Shown here one piece after another: positions 47,988 to 59,938 of a stretch of DNA of 64,000 nucleotides. Numbering within the stretch: the first letter of the stretch is position 1; the number at the start of each line of letters is the position of its first letter. The notes below the pieces were generated by a model that saw only the letters and a program-made list of their open reading frames with translations, did not search any database and was not told the origin of the DNA. The stretch spans positions 3,100,001 through 3,164,000 of the forward strand of contig JYIP02000005.1 of NCBI GenBank assembly GCA_001051155.2, in the 5' to 3' direction. The translations under genes were made by a program, and so were the position numbers. Source of the DNA: Chrysoporthe austroafricana. Lineage: Eukaryota; Ascomycota; Sordariomycetes; Diaporthales; Cryphonectriaceae.

Positions 47988-50900
47988 CAGAATGGCGGCA
48001 GTCAACGTGGCACGGCAGCAGGACCGGGCATATGATCAATGTTGGTTGGTGGTGGTGGCGACCAGTCGAGGGCCGTCTCGAAGCGTCGAGACGACCACGC
48101 CAATGTGGTATTCGCAGAGGTTGGGCTAAGGCTCTGGCGCGCGCACACACGCACACACGCACATCATGTGGTCAGAAAGTCTACGGCAGAGGCCACGGCG
48201 CATGTTGGACGTTGACATCTCACGTCAGCCTCGACGACATTGAAACGTTCTCGAACGCAGCGGGCGGCGTGCTGGCTCTCGAGGGTCACCAATGGGCGGC
48301 GGCGCTAGAAACGGAGCTGATGCCGGCACGAAACAAGAAGACGTGTACGATTACGATAACTACGACTAATTGACGAATCATGAACGACCTGAAAGGAGGG
48401 GGAGGGGGAAGCCGGATAGGGAGACGCTATGCATTATCACGAGGAGTTGTTTCTAGCTCAAAAGTGCTTCCAGGATGCTGCATTGTCGGAACGACAGGCG
48501 TTGCATGACGATTGGAGAAGCACGGGCATCGTGTTCCTGCAAGCTACAGGGTGGTACCGGGGTACCTAATGCGCTGGAGTGTCATGGTTTGTTTTTGTAT
48601 GATAGATAACATAACATGGTGTGTTCAGATGAGATAATATACACTGTTCCGGGGTCAAGGCAATAAGTGGTTCACACCTGGGGGAGGGGGGAAAGAAACA
48701 CGCCACATAGACTTCGGATGGTTGTGTCTGACGAGTCCACCGGGCTGTGTGCATGGAGGCAGAAGCAGAGGGGGGAGAGATGGGCGGACGTTGGATCCCT
48801 GGGGGTTGGGTGCTGCTAAAAATTGCAGATGATGATGAGGCTCACCCGCAGGTGCTGCTTGCTGCATGCACTGCAGTGCAGCGCACTGCAGCAAGCCTCC
48901 ACCAGATGAAACGCGGGTCGCCTCTCACCTCACAAGCCAACCCCCCCTCCCTACTGCTCCCACCCCAGGCGGCCACTTCTGGCCAGCGGGCCGTCCAAAG
49001 TTTCGCTGACGAGTTGGCTCCTAGCCCTGCCCCCCCCCCGGACTGTTACAGAAGCTGCCGGTCGAGAATCACCTCACCCCGGGGCCTGCGAGTGCGAGGA
49101 GGCCGCCGCGGGTCGACAGGACGACGACAGCGACCGCAGGACCAGGACAGATGGAAAGGCTGTCGGATGGCCTCGGGCGTCTGAAGTTGAGTTGCGGTCC
49201 GCGGCATCCCGGCCTGGCGCCCCTCCTCCTCCGCCCCGTTGAGACAGCTGAGCACAGCAAGCAGCAGCCAGTACTCACAGCCAGTAGACACAGCAGGATG
49301 CGCTGCGCGGCAGCTGGCTTGTGGGCCTCGAGCCCCGCGGATCAGCGGGCACCGCCCGGCAGACAGAGCTGGCAGCAGGTTGTCCTCGATCCTCCCTCTG
49401 GGGCAACGTCCATCCTCCAGGAGCAAAGCTTGTCGGGCAAGCTTGGCAGACGGGCGGTGCTCGCCCCCCCCCCTCTGTATCTATCCCCTTCAGCCCTGCT
49501 GGTGGTGGGTTGTCCCACCCCGAAGCTAAGTAAGAAAAAGCGTCTGCCCGCCCACGGGTAGCCAAATTTAGATTGGTGCCAGTGTCGCATGCTACCGGGT
49601 AGCCTCGAGCCTAAGTGACTGTAGTGTGCCCCCCTGGCCCCAGGCACCAGGGGGCACGCTCGCTGTGGAGAGCTCAGCCTATCGCGCCGGCGGGCGTTCT
49701 GGCTCGTCCGCCAGCCACGCCGGAAGCGTAGAGCTGCGACGAGAGGCGCATTATCTCGCCGCATCGTCGTCGTCATCGGCGGGCGCAGAGAGAAGAGGGA
49801 GAGACAGAGGGGGGGAGGGAGGGAGGTTCGCGACAGCCAGCGATGGAGGAGCCCCCCAATTAGTATGACGTCGCGGGGTCGCATCCGGCCATCTCACATG
49901 CAGCATGCCAACTTCTTGGCCTTTCTTTGTGTATTTTTTTTTTTTTTGTTTTCATCATTTCCCTTTCCGTCTGTCCTGCAATACAAGGGGGTTATTCGGG
50001 GCATCTCCTGCAGCGGATCCCTTCGCTCGTGAAATAGGAGCAAGTGAGCAGAGAGTACCCAGCAGAGAGTAAGCCAGAGCTGGAGCTGTGACTGCAGCAG
50101 GTGCTGCCTCGAAGGAAGACGCAAATCGTCTGACAGGCCGTCCCACAACCTGCTGCGACTCAGATCCGGCAGGATCCACCGATCTGGGACGGCGCTCGAG
50201 GGAGGCCCCAAAACAACCACCCTCACCCCCCACAGGGCCGTGCCTTGGCTTGGCCTTGGCTGGGTGGGAAACAGGGCCTAAACCGCGACGAGAGCGGCGG
50301 CCGGTGCAGGGGACGGGTGGGGTGGGGGGAGGGTGGCCTAGAAAGCAGAAAAGAAAAAAAAGAGAGAGAAAAAGGCCGCCTGGCCCGATATATTGACCTC
50401 TGTATCACCAACCAGGCACACCCACGCCCCATCTCAACCTTTCGTTCGCCCTCGGTTCTTGGACATTTCCGGGTTTGATTCAGACAGACCAGACCAGACC
50501 AAGCCCGGCCCCGGACCCAGAAGTCTCGCTCGCTACCTCAGCGACATAACCCCCCCCCCCCGGAATAAGCAAAGCCTCTTTTCTTCTCACCCGCGTCGTC
50601 GCGCGGGGAGACGGGCCTGCCAGCACTTGAAACTTTCTGTGTGCCTACCGATACACATACAAACGCGGAACGTCGGGCGTCGTGGCCTCGTTTCGACCGA
50701 TTGCTTGCTTTATTTTTGGGAAGGGCGAAAAAGAAGAAAAAAACAAGATTTGTCCTTTGCAGACAAGGACGCGGCCAGAACGGGCTGTATCGTCTACTTC
50801 TAATATCTCTACTCTACAACGTATGCTTGGTGATATACATCAATCATCCTTCGCACGACCCACCACGACGACAGGGCACACACATCGCCGCCACCACCAC

Positions 50901-51041
50901 CACCACACGCCTTTAAGCTTCTAGGCCTTCCATTTTTGTTTTTTTTTCAGAGGGAAAAGGTTCCGACCACAGTTGAATCGGGCCTGTCCTTGCTGCAGTT
51001 CCGACGGGCGCGGAAGGCCTCGAGCCCCCATCACATCCAAC
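47988..51041. other. Intergenic 3.1 kb
   Basis: No gene supported. Pyrimidine-rich runs at about 49934-49950 and a C-run near 50552. The part from about 50400 is probably promoter and leader of the small two-TM gene. Confidence 0.5.
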
Positions 51042-51643
51042 ATGGTCCCAACATCCGCCCTGCGCGAGACCGTCATCCTCATCATCTTCGGCGTCGTCCT
51101 CGTCCCGATAGCCGCGAAGCGTGCCCAGGATGCACCCGGCTACTGGCAGACCTTCTCGAAGGAGCTCACATCGCTCGCCTCATGCGACGATCCGGCACTG
51201 CTCCGGTACCCGGCGCTGAGGATCAACGACACCATCGCGTATCGGCCCAGCCAGCCCGCTAAGCAGGGATCCAAGGTGCGCTCCCGACACAACACGCCCG
51301 CTGCCGCAGACGAGGGTTGTGGATTTTTTGGCTGACCTCGCTACAGCAAAATGAAACGCTTCCAATATTATATGCGACAGACAGCGCACCACATACGGAG
51401 ACGAGCGCGCCCTTGACGATCCGCTTTCAGATCGCCACAGCCAGGGACCAGGCGGACGTGAACCCCGCGACAACGACAGGACGCAGCGGGGCGGCAATAG
51501 CAACGGCGGCGCCGCGGTCGGCACGACTCCCCGCAGAGCCACCAGCCATCGTCAGGGCGTCGGATGCGAGCAGGGGAAGCTGGAGGCTGATCTGGATGGG
51601 CTCCGCGATCGCCGCGGTCGCGGTCTTCATGTCCCTGTGCTGA
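51042..51643 (+). CDS. Small predicted two-TM protein, unknown function
   Basis: Not recognised. Model: exons 51042-51275 and 51347-51643 (donor GTGCGC, acceptor CTACAG), 176 residues. The N-terminal hydrophobic segment (ETVILIIFGVVLVPIAA, about residues 9-25) could be a signal anchor. The C-terminal segment (WMGSAIAAVAVFMSLC) ends at the stop codon like a tail anchor. Between them is an Ala/Thr/Pro-rich stretch with possible N-glycosylation sites (NDT near 64, NET near 80). The frame stays open across the join and a CCCATCACATCCAACATGG context precedes the start. It converges on the PAQR gene (273 nt between stop codons). Only the exon phase and hydrophobic ends support the model. Confidence 0.55.
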
Positions 51644-51916
51644 GCAGGAGGTGGAAGGAACGACCTCAGGTGACGGATGAGAATTGCTTCGCTCTCTCTT
51701 TTGACTCTTTCGGTTCCATGGCACGGTGTTTGGGCGTTGGTTGTGGCTAGACAGGATACCCCACGGGAATGTAACGGATGGACGGATGATTGGACGATGC
51801 ATGATACCCCGACCCGAGCAACAGCCGCTCTGGTCCTGTAAGACAAAGTTAAATGATATTATCTCTTGCACCAATTTTTGAACTTTTTTTTTGTTTTTCT
51901 TCTCCTGCGCCCCCCT

Positions 51917-53498
51917 TCAGTATGCAGGGCATCCCCCTTCGGCCCGCAGGAAGGCCAGGGAGAAGAACTCCTGCATCGCCGTGTAGTGGAACAGGATCCC
52001 GCCCAGCACCGCGATGTGCCACAGGTTGTGGCTGCCGCCGAAGTAGTCGAACATGCCCGGGCACCACCGCTCGGGCACCTTGGAGGCGTAGACGAAGGCG
52101 CCGGCCACGTAGACGAACAGCGACTTGGCGATGGGCGAGTAGAACTCCCAAACGAACTCGGAGCCGCGGCTGAAGCTCAGCTGCAGGATGGGGAGGAACC
52201 CGGTCGCGCCGAGCCCGATGAAGAAGGCCACGCGCACCCAGGCCATGTCGGCGCGGTTGAAGGTCGGGTTCCAGGGCAGGATGACGCCGGCGACGCCCAG
52301 CGCAGCGGTCGCGGCCATGTAGGTCCAGCGGCTCGCGGGCTCGCAGTAGAAGGCGGTGTACTCGGTCGTCATGATGGAGGCGGCGATGAGGAGCGAGATG
52401 CCGGTGTAGTCGACGCAGGCGAAGGTGGAGATGAGGTGGACGTCCGTGATGGCGTTCATCGTGTGCCAGATCGTGCTGCAGACGAGGCACTGGCACGCCG
52501 CGAAGAAGAACGTGGCCGCGATGAAGACGTCGGCCTTGGTCGAGAGGTGGAAGTTGATGGAGGTGGGGTAGAAGTAGAAGGCCACGGCCAGGATGAGCAC
52601 GAGGCCCAGCGCGTGCGACCAGATGTTGACCAGCTCGTTGGACACCGCGAAGGCGGACCGGATGCATCCCGAGTACGACTCGCGGAAGCGGTAGCCCCGG
52701 ATGATGTGCGGGTTGATGCGCCAGGGGATAGGCAGGTCCTCGTACCGGATGAGGCCGTGCTCGCGGGCCCGCTGGATGGCCCGCTGGATCGTCTCCTCCA
52801 GGCCCTCGGCGGCGTGCTTGGCGCCGCGTATGCCCTCCTCCACGACGCCCCGCGCCGAGGAGATGACCTGCCGGCCCTCGGCGCGCACGATCTCGGCGGC
52901 GTCGGCCATGCCGGCGAGGGAGCGCTTGCGGAACTTGGCGGCGCGGGCCTCGAAGTCGGAGAGCATGCCGTCCAGCAGCTCGATAGACACGCGCGCCTTG
53001 TCGACGGTCGAGTCGGCGGCGGCCAGGGCGTCGTGGTAGCGGAGCTCGAGGGTCTCGACCATGACGTGCAAGCGCCGCCGGCCCTCGCCGAAGACCTCCT
53101 CGGAGACCTGGGAGCACCGCGACCGGACGGTCTGGAGGGTGTTGTACGCGCGGGAGAGGGTGGTGTCGAAGTGGAGGTCGGAGTAGCTCTCGAGGAGGTC
53201 GAGGCGGCGCTCGAGCTCGGAGAGGAAGAGGTCGACCTGGGCGGACGTCAGTGGGCTTCCTCGGGTCTAGGTGGGAGGACTGAGAACGCGGAGCATCCGC
53301 GCGTGCAGACGGACTGACCTTCAGCATGACTGCCTCTTCCCCCTCCATGATGGATGCCACGAACGATTTCCTCCTCTGCGGGATAAAGTGCGAGTGGCGT
53401 CTCCTTCGGATCTCCGGCCTGGGCTCAGCGCTGGAGCTCTGTGCCTCCTCGGTCTCGTCGCCAGCCCGCAGGCTGAACGGCGCGGAGCACGAAGCCAT
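51917..53498 (-). CDS. IZH3: PAQR/haemolysin III family receptor (IZH3-like)
   Basis: Seven-TM protein of the progestin/adipoQ receptor family, 499 residues; yeast Izh proteins affect zinc and lipid homeostasis. Exons 53319-53498 and 51917-53236. Residues 61-215 form a predicted coiled-coil, charged N-terminal region (LFLSELERRLDLLESY, DFEARAAKFRKRSLAGMADA). This long extension points to the Izh3 branch rather than the short Izh1/2/4. The PAQR core starts at DLPIPWRINPHIIRGYR. It contains SAFAVSNELVNIWSH, CSTIWHTMN and GGSHNLWHIAVLGG with His463-x3-His467, which are the metal-site residues of the family. Topology would put the coiled coil in the cytosol. An RRRR/RR-rich patch near residues 31-43 lies in exon 1. 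Confidence 0.92.
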
Positions 53499-55155
53499 GT
53501 TGGGTGTCGGCCCCAGAAATAAGAAATAGAAAGAGCCGTGCCAATCCGGTCCCTCGTGAGGCCCGAGGCGCACACAGCACTGCAGGCGAGGAGCAGAGAT
53601 AGGCTGCGGGCGTCACTGGGCGTGTTGTCTCGTGGAGGGAAGTCGTCTTCACATGTGGTTTCGCCACGGGACGGCTCTGGTGCGATCAATTGGCTGGTTC
53701 GCAGAGTGACAGTATGGGCCCAGCGATAACGATTGCCACAGAGGCCTGGGGATGCTCCAGTCGAGGGTAAATCTAGCACGAGAAACCCATATGTACCATG
53801 CAGAAAGGGGGTCCTCCTCGTGGGGGCCGGATGAGCAGGAAATGAGGGCGCCGGAGTCAGCGGCGCCGTGCGTGTGCAGAGCCCTTTTTTTCCCTTTGCC
53901 TGGTCCTCCCCGAGGATCGGGTCTCAACGAGGCAATTCCGTTGAGGCGGGATAAACTATCGGCTCCAGCGCCTGCAGGTCCACTGCGCCAAGGTTGCAGT
54001 CGCTACCGAGGGGCCACAGGGATCGAGCGAGGTCGAAGCGCGGGAGGGGAAGAGGCTGAAAAAGGTTTCCGGGGAAATGGGTCAGGGTCTCAGCCAGCGC
54101 GGCGAGAGAGGATGCAGGACGTGACGGTGCGCCTGTGCGACTTTCAGGCAGGGCGTTCCAGACGACAGCGACGAGAAAGCTGAGGGTTCGAGCAGGCGAG
54201 GGAGGAAGAAGACGGTCCCCCTGTACTGTATACCATACTTATTATGCATGGCAACGAGGTCGGCGACGAAAATCCAAATGAATCCCCATCTGGGAGTGGA
54301 GCTGAAGGGCCTACATATGCAGGCCGTGCTGCGCTGCGCCGCGCCGCGCGGAGCGTCAGTAAGGTTTCTCGGGCCTCGCCCTCAAGAGAGAAGCGGGAGG
54401 AGTCAGCCAGTGTCCTCCCATGCCCGTATGCCCCGCCGTCATCGCTCGACGCCAGCATCACTTGCACAGCGGCGATGGTCCCTGACGCTGGCAGCCAGGC
54501 GCGTGGCGTTCGCATCGTAAGCACTCGCTCTGGTCAGGTCCATCCTTGGCCGACCTGATCGGGGAGCTCAAACCGAGATTCCTCAGGCAGGACGGGGCGC
54601 CTGGGTCCTAGGTAAGCATGCTAGGCGCGCTGGGCTCGATAGTGCTGGATCTCGACAAGGAGACCGGCTGCGCCGTTCGTAGATGCTACCCAGATCTGCG
54701 ATGCTGTGCTATATTGGATGACCGGCAGCTCGGCTCGCCTGCGCTACCGTATTCGTTTCCGGCGAGCTACCGCTGTTGTTGTACGGGTCGCCCAAGTCCA
54801 GCCCAGCATGTCGTCACGGAATCTAACGCTTTTCGGAGAACAGCCTTTGTGCTATGGTGGGAGGCGTAATTATTAGCACCCAGTACTAAGGTGGTGAGGA
54901 CGACGAGCACCGCAGCAAAGAAAAAGACCAAGCTGGCCCGTCCGTTCCGGTCGGCACTCGGGAGGGGGGGCAGGGGATCCCAGCCCCGTGTGCCGCCTGC
55001 ATGACTTGCAGGTCGCGCTGCCGGCCGCAACTTTACCTCTGCGAGCCTCACCACCAAACCTTCCGCCGGCACAGGACGCGGACGCACAGGACATCCCCAG
55101 ACCAGACACCGCACCACACACCGCAACTGCCCCGCCCCAGCCCCCGCCTCGCAAG
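53499..55155. other. Divergent intergenic 1.7 kb
   Basis: Shared upstream region of the PAQR (-) and THOC5 (+) genes. No coding or RNA feature supported. Confidence 0.55.
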
Positions 55156-55923
55156 ATGACCATCGAGACCATCGTCACCGACCCGACCCTGCGATCCTTC
55201 CTGCAGACCTCCCAGAATGCCCGCGAGCAGGCCCTCGGCCTCGCCGACAGGCTCGCCGCCTCGTGCGCGCCGGCCGCGCCGCCCCTGACCGCCGCGCGGC
55301 AGGTCGAGCTGTCCAAGGAGCAGAAGCTCCTCAACACGAACCTGTCGTACCTGCGCGGCCTGCACCGCACCGCGTACATGGGCGCCCGCGACACCAAGGC
55401 GCAGACCGCCGAGGCCAGGCAGGAGGTCGACGTGCTGCACCTGCAGCTGCAGAACCTGTACTACGAGCAGGCGCACCTCCAGGGGGAGATCGCGGCCTGC
55501 GAGAGCTACGAGTACGTCGGGGAGCCCGCATGTTTGAGAGGGGAGGGTTGGTTCCGTATGCTAACACGAGGCCCGGCAGTCACGAGTACCAGAAGCTCCC
55601 GCTCATCCCCGTCGAGGAGTTCCTCGCCAAGCACCCCGAGCACGCCGACGACGACGAGAACGACCTGATGGTCGCGCGCATTGAGGACGAGCGCGCCGAG
55701 CGGGAGGCCCTCGAGCAGCAGCGCCAGGAGCTGCTGAAGAGGAAGCAGAAGCTCATCGCCGAGAACAAGAAGCGGAGGGAGGACCTGGCCAATCTGGACA
55801 ATGATCTGGAGAAGTTCATCGATGTGAGATGCTCTCTAGGGCCTATGGTCGCAGGAATTGTACTGACGTCGCGCACAATAGGCTGCGAAACCGATCCAGA
55901 AGACTTTTGAGAAGGTGGTATGA
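55156..55923 (+). CDS. THOC5: THO complex subunit 5 (THOC5-like)
   Basis: Predicted subunit of the THO/TREX complex, coupling transcription to mRNA export. 213 residues, corresponding to the N-terminal coiled-coil part of animal THOC5, as in other ascomycetes. Exons 55156-55511, 55580-55823 and 55882-55923. The splice at 55511/55580 creates the family signature ESYDHEYQKLPLIPVEEFL. A first helical region (KLLNTNLSYLRGLHR, QEVDVLHLQLQNLYYEQ) and a second coiled coil rich in Glu/Lys/Arg (about residues 150-195, AEREALEQQRQELLKRKQK) flank it. The last exon is only 42 nt and encodes AAKPIQKTFEKVV. It diverges from the PAQR gene. Confidence 0.88.
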
Positions 55924-58256
55924 GGTGGAAGCCGCAGAACTCGAATCATACTGGAGTAGCACTTCAACAGAATGGGAGTGTCGGCACCGAGTCGGACGAG
56001 GCGTATGAGCATGACAGAACTACAGCGCGAGAGGCTCGCCAGACTGTGAACGGTATCACTCCCATACCAGGGCTGTCGGTCGCCAAGCTCAACTCCGCGG
56101 TTCGGATGATCTTAGGGCGATCGAATCCCTGCTCTCAAGTCGTGGCGGACGGAACGGGAGGAAACCTGGCCGGAGCCACGACGCTGACAGTGTGGTGCAC
56201 CGAATCCGTTGTTTTGACAACCCCGATGTGTGCCTAAGACAGCGCAGATGTGTGCAATTTGAGGGCGAGACCAACGTGATCAGAGAGACGCCTCAGCCCT
56301 GAATTGCCACGCACAGGGGTTGGGCAACGAGGGGCTGAAGTGATGGAAGGGTCAGGACAGGGGACACTGAGGCTAAGGAGCGAGAAGCAGATACTTCCAA
56401 TAGGTGCCTTGATTGCGGGCAACCTTAATTCGAGGAACAATTCAGAGTAGCTCTTTGAAGCCAACTCTTATGGCAGTATCACTTCACAACCCGCCTGCTA
56501 GAGCAACCGCTCTGAGGACACGCCGGTAGGTGAATCTCGCGGATCCAAATGCGGCTTTCTATGAGCCAGGCTGAACAGGATATAAAATGAACTATCAAGG
56601 GCCGGTCGAGAAGATCAGATGTACTTGCAGCGCATGGGATGAATGCTGTTGCGCACAAAATGCCACCCGCAAGATGAGACTCATCACAGGACAGGTCTTG
56701 CCGTTGGAAGGTGGGGAGGCAGTGTGAGCACTGGGCAGAGCCGTGTCGGAAGTATAGATTCGCGAGGAACAGCACCTCTGTAGGTGGCGCTCATTTGAAC
56801 ATACAGCGCGCCATACCCAGTACACAGAACACCGGAATTTGAGGTATCCCGGCAGATGTATATGTCACGACGAGATGTTGCCCCAGATAAGCCCAAACGC
56901 AGAAGCGCTACATCTGTCCTATATTCCTCGTCAGTTTCTATCCTCGGAGGCGCTCATCTCGGTTTCTGCATCTAACAGACAGAGGCCACATCCTCCTTGA
57001 TCGCTACGTTGCTATGAGAGATGAAGACTAGATTGAGGCAACCTAACAACAGGATATAAATTTTATGATAAGGCAGCAAACCCTTGTGATCTCTAATTTA
57101 TCGCAGCTTAAACAAGAGGCTAGGGACTAGCCTATCCTGAATCATCCCGACTTCTGACCCCGCGAATCCGGGAGTGCGGCGCCCCCCCTCCAGATACCCG
57201 GGCCCGTGTGGGGTGAATCCATCTCGGCGAGGGCGTGTGCGCATCAACCGATCTTCTTCGGGCCCGAGACTTACACCGGAGGAAACCGGGTCTCGGGAGA
57301 AGCTGAGGACGGCAGACGCTCCTCGTGCGTCTTGCATATGGACCAGTCCTTGGCGGCATGTCGAGACGACAGCCTGGCTGCTGCCCACCCATCCGTCCGC
57401 CCTCGTTGCTCGCCGCGCCCACCTGCGCTGGGCTCGCCTGGGCTGGTCGAGAACGCCAGGGACAGCAGGATATACGTCTGTATAGACCTCGCCTCCCCCT
57501 CTCCCTCCCCAGAGGAGAACGACGAAACGATATACTTCTGGCCCAAATCCTATCCTTGGCATGCAAGACGCAGGCTGAAACGACCCACGGGCGGGCCGGG
57601 CGAGCAGAGCGATGCCAAGCGTCCTATGCCCGCGCCCAGGCGCCGCCCGCGGTGCATACAGCGAACCGCCGCGCTAGACAGACCTCGACCCGGCCGTCCC
57701 CCGTCACATCGTGATCTTCGCCATCCCACCCTATGTGACACAGGGCTGGTGCTCACGAGATAAGGGAAATTCCTTGGCATGTCCCGTCCGTCCAGTGAGG
57801 GGGCGGGTTGCTTATCCCCAGAGGCGCGGGTCTGGGGTTGGTCGATGGGCGGGCTCAGATCGTGACGTCGGTTGTGGATCGCTCGGGGGGTGGTCAATGG
57901 CTGGGCCATGAGAGCCCGTGAGACGGTGGCGTAGAGGGCGCTCGAGCTGATGCAGCTGAACCAGTGTGAGGGTATTACGTCCAGAAGGTGAAGCGTCACG
58001 GTACAGCCGGATTGCAGTAGTTTCCAATGAATAGTTCGTCTAGAAGTGTGGCCCAGACGATCGAGGACCCGAGCCGCAATGCACTGTAGCCAAGCGACCT
58101 TTTTTTTTTGTAGCCAAACCCAAGAAATGCAACCCGCGCGCCTATGCCAGTACCCAAAACATTGCTCGTATGCTCAGATCAAAACCAAGACCTGCAGGAA
58201 GTGACCCGCCCCTTTTCTACGCGGCTGGTCGGAGGGCTCCACGGCCGTGTACCTAT
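55924..58256. other. Convergent intergenic 2.3 kb
   Basis: Between the 3' ends of THOC5 (+) and the ammonium transporter (-). The part around 56400-57120 is somewhat AT-richer. No gene supported. Confidence 0.55.
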
Positions 58257-59938
58257 CTATTGCGACTGCGAGGCGTCCGATGACCCAGGAGGTGGGCGCT
58301 TCTCCGGCTCCGGCTCTTCGCTTTCCCGTGATGCGTTCATGTTGCCCGACGTCGGCATCATGTTCTGGTGCTCCTCGATGCCGTGCGTCGGTATCAGCTT
58401 GTTGCTGTCCGTGTTCTGGTATTGTTGGGCGGGGGTCCAAGCGAGGAAGTCTCGGCGCACTTCGACGTAGTCGTAAGCTGCAGAAAGCATAGCTGTTAGT
58501 CCTAATGATCATGACGGGATCGCAGGATTGCACAGGGGAAAACATACCGAACTCGCCGTGCTGGTCGTCGTCCATACCCAACAACTCAGCTTCTTCACTG
58601 GCTCGGAGGTGCAGCCCCGGAATAATATCGATGATCTTCGCGATTATCGCAGACATGACGAATGAGTACCCGGTACAGGCCACCAGATATGCGATCTGGA
58701 TGTACAGTTGTTTGTAGTTGTGGTTGAGCCAGCCTCCGTTGATGATACCCGTGTTGACACCATCCAGGCCGATGATGTAGTCGGCGGCGAACAAGGCGTT
58801 GAAGATCAGACCGACCATGCCGCCGACGGCGTGTTCAGCGAAGACATCGAGGGAGTCGTCGATTCCGATGAGGAACTTGATCTTGGTGGCAAAATTGCAG
58901 CAGACGCCGGTCACCACACCGAGAATGATGGACGCCCAGGGAGTGATGAAACCGGACGCTGGGGTGGCGGACACGAGGCCGGAGATGGTGCCTGAGCACC
59001 AGCCGACGAGAGACCACTTCCGGGCCAGGCGGAAATCGAGAAGGCACCAGGTCATGGCGGCGAACATGGCCGTCAGGCAGGAGTTCCAGCAAGCCATTGT
59101 GGCGCGGAGGTTGGCGCCGAATGCAGAGCCGCCGTTGAAGCCGAGCCAGCCAAACCAGAGCAGGATGGTGCCGAGTAGGATTAGGGAGATGTTGTGAGGG
59201 CGGAAGTTGAGCATCATCTTCTCGTTCCTGCGGCCAAGCACCCACGAGTAGGCCAGCGCGGACATACCGGAGCCGATCTCGACGGGGCCTCCGCCGGCGT
59301 AGTCCAGAACACCGTACTTGTAACCCCAGCCGTTGATGTTCCATGCCCAGCAGGCGATCGGGCAGTAGACGAGCGTGGCCCAGATGAAGGTGAAGACCAT
59401 GGCCGGGAGGACACGGCCGCGCTCGGCCGTAGCGCCCACGACGAGGGCCGCCGTCACGGCGCAGAACTGCATCTCGTAGAACGAGAACAGCAGCTCGGGG
59501 ATCAGGGGCGACCCCGGCGAGGGCACGGCGAGCGTGTTCATGAGGCCGAAGTGGTGCAGGTTGCCGATGAAGCCGCTGGTGCCGGTCGAGCTAAAGGCCA
59601 AGGAGTAGCCCCAGAAATACCACTGGAAGACGATCACAGAAAAGGACATCATTGTGACCCATATTAGCGACAGGGCGGATTTTCGTCGAGCAAGTCCGGA
59701 GTAGAGGAAGGAGATGCCGGGCACCATAATCAGTACCATACACGAGGACACGATGATGAAGGCCTGGTCGCCCGATTGGTACCATTGGTTCAGGTTCGTG
59801 GTGGCTACGAGAGTGTCAGCCGGCCGCTCACGATCTCATGCTGCGTCGTCGCCTTTTCTGCCACATACCGGAATCCCCACCAGTCTCATCGTTGGTGCCA
59901 TTGAAGACAGCCGGGGCTCCAACCCAGGAGTACGACAT
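58257..59938 (-). CDS. Ammonium transporter, Mep1/Mep3-like (Amt/Mep/Rh family)
   Basis: Plasma-membrane ammonium permease, 515 residues, 11 predicted TM helices, trimeric family. Exons 59869-59938, 58548-59804 and 58257-58477; both donors read GTATGT and joins are in phase. The core begins NQWYQSGDQAFIIVSSCMVL and carries GLARRKSALSL, FSFYEMQFCAVTAALV and GAYAER-like GATAERGRV. It also has the conserved Asp191 in VLDYAGGGPVEIGSG and the pore His348 in FAEHAVGGMVG. At the first twin-His position it has Glu199, not His. This is the pattern of yeast Mep1/Mep3, not of the sensor-type Mep2. The cytosolic C-tail (about 420-515) is Pro/Glu/Ser-rich. No HGATAR GATA-factor site was found in the first 500 bp upstream by eye. 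Confidence 0.96.

Noticed and set aside
51866..53317. 483-codon plus-strand open frame antisense to the PAQR gene
   Set aside because: Glu/Gly/Val-rich mirror of the GC3-rich PAQR coding strand; no family features.
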